64,000 nucleotides of DNA, from NCBI RefSeq assembly GCF_004346865.1, contig NZ_SMGR01000001.1:1736001-1800000 (forward strand), in the 5' to 3' direction. Within the stretch, counting starts at the first letter, position 1. Every line of letters starts with the position of its first letter. This document shows positions 60,444-64,000 of the stretch, in pieces. This DNA is from Shimia isoporae (GTDB lineage Bacteria; Pseudomonadota; Alphaproteobacteria; Rhodobacterales; Rhodobacteraceae). The notes under the pieces were generated by a model, which ran no database searches, was not told the origin of the DNA, and worked only from the letters and a program-made list of their open reading frames with translations. Position numbers and translations under genes: made by a program.

Positions 60444-60881
60444 TCAACCCTTGGCTGTTTTGCGGATTTCAAGATACTCCGCCAACCGCGATTTCAGATG
60501 CGGCACAGCGTTGTCCATGCGCAAAAACCGCTCAACATCGATCAGGCGCCAAGCCTGTCCCTCATTGCCAAGACGCATACAGCCATCGTCAAGGTCCGGC
60601 ACCTCGGCCACAAAAAACCACGTGACACGCTCGCCTTGTCGCCCTTCGGAATACCGCCTTTTCCAATTGAGTTGCGTGGGCAGCAATGTCAGCGACAACT
60701 CCTCAAGCAATTCGCGCAATACGCACGCTTCGGCGGATTCGCCGTTTTCCCGCCCACCTCCAGGCAAATCCCACATATTTGGAAATACAATGTCGGGACG
60801 GTCATCACGCAAAATGGTCACAACGCGATCCCCTTTGAGGATAGCGACCTTTGCCCCGTCAAAATCGCTGAACTCGCGCAT
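60444..60881 (-). CDS. NUDIX hydrolase
   Basis: 145 aa. The Nudix box GGGRENGESAEACVLRELLEE (about residues 40-62) is intact, giving a pyrophosphatase that cleaves nucleoside diphosphates linked to another moiety. Substrate unknown. N-terminal 'MREFSDFDGAKVAILKGDRVVTILRDDRP' is typical of ADP-ribose or mutator-type members. Confidence 0.88.
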   Translation of the reverse strand: MREFSDFDGAKVAILKGDRVVTILRDDRPDIVFPNMWDLPGGGRENGESAEACVLRELLEELSLTLLPTQLNWKRRYSEGRQGERVTWFFVAEVPDLDDGCMRLGNEGQAWRLIDVERFLRMDNAVPHLKSRLAEYLEIRKTAKG

Positions 60882-60943
60882 TTACCCCTTACTCGCCTCC
60901 ATCAGAACTCCGTTTCCAACTCGGGCGTCATCAGTACGGATGT

Positions 60944-62164
60944 CTACTGGCGCACAAGAGCTTTGTTGGCCTTGTCCTCAATCACCCAAGCGTTCAGACC
61001 GTCCCGAATGCCGGAAGCCATCGACGCACGCCATCCCGCATCCTGTAGATTTGCAAGATCACGCTCCGATGACATGAACCCCAGCTCGATCAGGATGGAA
61101 GGCACATCAGCCGCCTTCAGAACCGAAAACGCGCCCTCTCGACGCGGCTTTTTGTTCACAGATCCTGTCGCGGCACGGATGGAATTGACCATGACATTGG
61201 CGAGCACCTCTGTTCGCGGTTCGGTTTCCTGCCTCGCCAGATCAAGCAGCACGTCGGTGACTTCGTCGTCCGCGCCCGAGAGATCCACGCCGGACAGAAT
61301 ATCCGCGCGATCGTGCCGCTCTGCCAGCAAAGCCGAAGCCGCATCCGATGCTTCTTCAGACAACGTGTATATGGCCGCGCCCTGCGCATGCCCCTGGCTC
61401 AAACTGTCCGCATGTAAGGAAATGAACACATCTGCCCCAAGTTGATGCGCCATTGCAACCCGCCCCTCAAGGGACACAAACACATCCGCATCCCGTGTCA
61501 TATGCACCTCGAAACCGCCGGCGCGGCGCAACGTGTCGCGCAGTTCACGCGAAAAACTCAGCATAAGCTGTTTTTCTTGAACATCACCACGCTCGGCGCC
61601 GGGATCGATACCGCCATGCCCCGGATCAAGGAGAACCACGGTCGGCGCCCATTCAGGTTTTTGTTCGCGTGCAACTCCGATTACTTCAGGTTCCGGCAAA
61701 TCCCAACGCGGATCGTGTGGTGCGCCCGAAGACGCCGCGAAAGCCGCTGCTTCAACCGGTGTCAGCACCACTTTCAGACGCGCAGCCCCTGCCCCTGAGT
61801 CGACTGACATTTCGGCGGTGTCAACGATCATCGGCTTAGCCAGATCCAGAACCATCCGGCTCCATCCCTGGCGATATCCACCGAACCGCAGCCCCTCCAC
61901 ACCATCAACGCGCCCGAAATCCTCTGTCTTCGCACTACCCCAATCGACTTCGCGGAAGTCGATCACCAAACGCCGTGGCTCATCCAAATGGAACAGACGC
62001 CAAGGAACGCCCTGACTCAAATCAAGATGCAACTCAACCGCGCCTCGGCGCCCTTCGTGTAATCCACTGGTTGCGGGATCCAGACGCGCCAAAGCGGTGA
62101 ATTCCTGCGCCATTGCCGCGCCAGCGACGAAAAGAGCCGCAATCAATCCAAGAAGCCTGCCCAT
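60944..62164 (-). CDS. amiC: N-acetylmuramoyl-L-alanine amidase (AmiC type)
   Basis: 406 aa from MGRLLGLIAALFVAGAAMAQE, with signal peptide ending AMA. An AMIN domain (about residues 25-130) targets the septum; the Amidase_3 domain has the zinc ligands in 'VLLDPGHGGIDPGAE' (His), 'QEKQLMLSFSREL' (Glu) and 'DVFISLHADSLSQ' (His), plus the catalytic Glu in 'ILIELGFMSSERD'. It separates daughter cells by cleaving stem peptides from glycan. The ORF extends upstream to 62290, but that region lacks signal-peptide character. Confidence 0.92.
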   Translation of the reverse strand: MGRLLGLIAALFVAGAAMAQEFTALARLDPATSGLHEGRRGAVELHLDLSQGVPWRLFHLDEPRRLVIDFREVDWGSAKTEDFGRVDGVEGLRFGGYRQGWSRMVLDLAKPMIVDTAEMSVDSGAGAARLKVVLTPVEAAAFAASSGAPHDPRWDLPEPEVIGVAREQKPEWAPTVVLLDPGHGGIDPGAERGDVQEKQLMLSFSRELRDTLRRAGGFEVHMTRDADVFVSLEGRVAMAHQLGADVFISLHADSLSQGHAQGAAIYTLSEEASDAASALLAERHDRADILSGVDLSGADDEVTDVLLDLARQETEPRTEVLANVMVNSIRAATGSVNKKPRREGAFSVLKAADVPSILIELGFMSSERDLANLQDAGWRASMASGIRDGLNAWVIEDKANKALVRQ

Positions 62165-62330
62165 GTTCCCTCTCTCGTTCCCTCTAGCGGGGTCATTGCG
62201 CCGAACCTTACACCACCTGACAGAATGAGACCACATCACGAAGTGTTGCTCCGAAAAATCCCTGACCGTTTGGCAAAAATCTGCTGGCATTAACCTACAC
62301 CTAAACTCTGGGCGCTATGTCCGGCCCGAA

Positions 62331-64000
62331 ATGTCAATTGGGACTCAGGCTTTGCAAGTGACCGGAAAACATATTTGGATTTGGTGCGCAGCGCTTTTTT
62401 GCGCCTTGTTGTCGTGGGCCGAAACCACGCAGGCCGAGTACAGCAGCTTTGATGCTGGCGCAATTCTGGAAGAAGACATCTACCGCTACCCTTTGAAGGG
62501 CGATTGGATGTTTGCGTGGGATCGGTTCCTGACACCTGAAGAAGCCGTCACAGCCTTCAAGGAGCAGTCATTGCCTTCCAAAGCCGTTCCGTCGAACTGG
62601 TTTGGCACTGTACCGAGTGCCGAAGACAATCCCCATGACCACGGCATTGCTTCCTATGTCGCGCCGCTGACGCTGCCCGAGATACCAAATTCCGATCTGG
62701 TTCTGCACGTTGGCGAAATTCACGATGCCTATCGCCTGATTTGGGTGCCTCTTGATGCCCCCGAAGATGCCGTCGAAATTGCAACCCGCGGAAACCTAGC
62801 GGGACCAGAACTGGTTGCGCACCGCAATCTGCGTCACTCCCTGCCCTTTTCCGGCGATGGTCTGCTGCTCGTCCATGTGCGCAAATCTATGTTTGACTGG
62901 GGTGGGATCACGCTTGCTCCATATGTGGCCACCGCCGACAAGGAAGGTTTTGCCTTTTACGTCAAAAGCATGATCGGCGGAATCACCATTGGTGCACTCC
63001 TGCTCATCATGCTGCGCAACGGTATGTTGTACCTGTCCGGTCTGCGCGACGTGGCGGCAGGTGTTCTCGCCATGATCACCATGATGATCATCGTTCGCGC
63101 AGTTGCCGTGGAAAACATGGTTGAAATGCTCTTCGGCACGCAATGGCATGCGACCCGGATGCGCATAGAGGTCGGCTTGGTCGCCGTGATGTCCTCTTGG
63201 ACGTTCCGCATGCTCGAAGTCCTCTTTCCGCGTCCCATGCCGCAAATTGTCCGGCTGCCCATTCACATCGGCGCGCACTTGATCGGCCTTGCAACGCTGC
63301 TTGTGCCGCTACACAACGTGTCGGACATGCTCATTCTGGCGCAAATCATCGCCCTGATCAGCTTTATCCCGGGCGGTGTGCATATCGTGAGCGCACTTCG
63401 AACACACTCCAACGAGGCGCGCCTGCTGGCAATCTCCGCCGCGCTTTGTCTGGCAGCGGGGCTGAACGACATCTACGCGTCCAACAGCGATAACTACAAC
63501 GTGCATCTCATTCCGGTCAGTGTTGTGGTTTTGGTCATGTTCCTGAGCCAAGTCATCGGTAACCGCGCAGCTTTGGCAATCGCGAGGTCAGACCTGCTGG
63601 AACAGGAAAAAGAACAACTCGAGCGAGCACACGACGACGCAGTTCACATGGCCCGTCACGACCATCTCACGGGTCTTTTGAACCGTCAGTCCTTTGACCA
63701 TTACTGGGCACAAAGCTGGCTCGACTCGATCGAAAACCAAACACCGCTGACTGTCGTCCTTTTTGACATCGACCATTTCAAATCAATCAACGACAATCAC
63801 GGCCACCCGATTGGCGATGCGGTTCTCAAATCGCTGGCAGAGCGCCTTACGTCCTGCAATTTGCGCAAATCGGACCGTTTGTGCCGTTACGGCGGCGAAG
63901 AATTCGCATTGATCCTGCCAAACAGCACCCAACGGGATGGAGAAGCCATGGCTGAACGTCTGCGCAAAGCCATCGCCGCAAATCCATTGCATGCCTCTGA
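62331..64000 (+). CDS. Diguanylate cyclase with 7TM-DISM-like sensor, cut by the window end
   Basis: At least 556 aa, no stop before the window edge. Start at 62331 chosen as the first ATG in frame (MSIGTQALQVTGKHIW), with signal-peptide-like hydrophobic sequence after it. A periplasmic beta-rich domain (about residues 40-200), seven hydrophobic helices (about 205-415) and a GGDEF domain ('DHLTGLLNRQSFDHYW', 'VVLFDIDHFKSINDNHGHPIGD', 'RYGGEEFALILPN') follow. GGEEF is an active-site variant that still makes c-di-GMP. Confidence 0.85.
   Translation, partial: MSIGTQALQVTGKHIWIWCAALFCALLSWAETTQAEYSSFDAGAILEEDIYRYPLKGDWMFAWDRFLTPEEAVTAFKEQSLPSKAVPSNWFGTVPSAEDNPHDHGIASYVAPLTLPEIPNSDLVLHVGEIHDAYRLIWVPLDAPEDAVEIATRGNLAGPELVAHRNLRHSLPFSGDGLLLVHVRKSMFDWGGITLAPYVATADKEGFAFYVKSMIGGITIGALLLIMLRNGMLYLSGLRDVAAGVLAMITMMIIVRAVAVENMVEMLFGTQWHATRMRIEVGLVAVMSSWTFRMLEVLFPRPMPQIVRLPIHIGAHLIGLATLLVPLHNVSDMLILAQIIALISFIPGGVHIVSALRTHSNEARLLAISAALCLAAGLNDIYASNSDNYNVHLIPVSVVVLVMFLSQVIGNRAALAIARSDLLEQEKEQLERAHDDAVHMARHDHLTGLLNRQSFDHYWAQSWLDSIENQTPLTVVLFDIDHFKSINDNHGHPIGDAVLKSLAERLTSCNLRKSDRLCRYGGEEFALILPNSTQRDGEAMAERLRKAIAANPLHAS

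Noticed and set aside
1-64000. CRISPR arrays, IS elements, prophage or integron signals
   Set aside because: No spaced repeat arrays, transposases, integrases or phage structural genes were found. The only repeats are the short ones listed.

Overview
The window reads as chromosomal DNA from an alphaproteobacterium, most likely a marine Rhodobacteraceae (Roseobacter-group) strain. Signs are the yceD-rpmF-plsX-fabH-ihfA-merR block, the scpA/scpB-nagZ-SPOR-argS run, a DksA with a degenerate zinc finger, DUF2927, DUF2852 and DUF2189 proteins, a TakP-like TRAP transporter and a CtrA-type TTAA-N7-TTAAC site. I see no prophage, IS element, CRISPR array or rRNA. Gene density is high, and most of the window is ordinary core genome.

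Layout. 0-12.6 kb: the tail of an outer-membrane barrel, an acyltransferase, a beta-helix protein, a YedI-like membrane protein, Uup, OlsB, BamE, then the plus-strand envelope/lipid block through fabH, ihfA, a MerR-like regulator, tRNA-Pro(GGG) and a long dCTP deaminase. 12.6-19.9 kb: ScpA/ScpB, NagZ, a SPOR protein, ArgS, a dGTPase-like HD protein and ErpA. 19.9-22.5 kb: a three-gene minus-strand unit made of an 85-aa peptide with FSSGL repeats, an unrecognised 363-aa helical protein and a DMT-family transporter. 22.5-30.7 kb: XthA, a flavin monooxygenase, DksA, then a MoxR / GNAT / DUF2927 lipoprotein / 55-aa membrane peptide / vWA cluster and an M48 protease. 30.7-39.4 kb: PIN protein, RlmI-like methyltransferase, a lipoprotein, GlnE, small proteins, Bpt. 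39.5-46.3 kb: a TRAP transporter with oversized membrane subunits, divergent from a Cache-domain histidine kinase/response regulator pair. 46.8-49.4 kb: ilvB-ilvN behind a readable attenuator with a leader peptide rich in Leu, Val and Ile. 49.4-64 kb: regulator and orphan Rieske oxygenase, amidase, PrfB, a degraded stretch with two gene fragments, PBP1A, a lipoprotein gene interrupted by one in-frame TGA, a NUDIX hydrolase, an amidase and a diguanylate cyclase cut by the window end.

The best candidate for an undescribed system is the FSSGL-repeat peptide locus at 19866-22150. A short peptide with three 12-residue acidic/FSSGL repeats and one extra FSSGL copy sits first in a tight unit with an unknown soluble protein and a small-molecule/metabolite-type exporter, behind an operator-like palindrome. 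Other unusual points are a near-identical 20-mer in two intergenic regions 33 kb apart, the in-frame TGA at 60084-60086, the ilv attenuator, and the MoxR-DUF2927-vWA cluster with its tiny membrane peptide.
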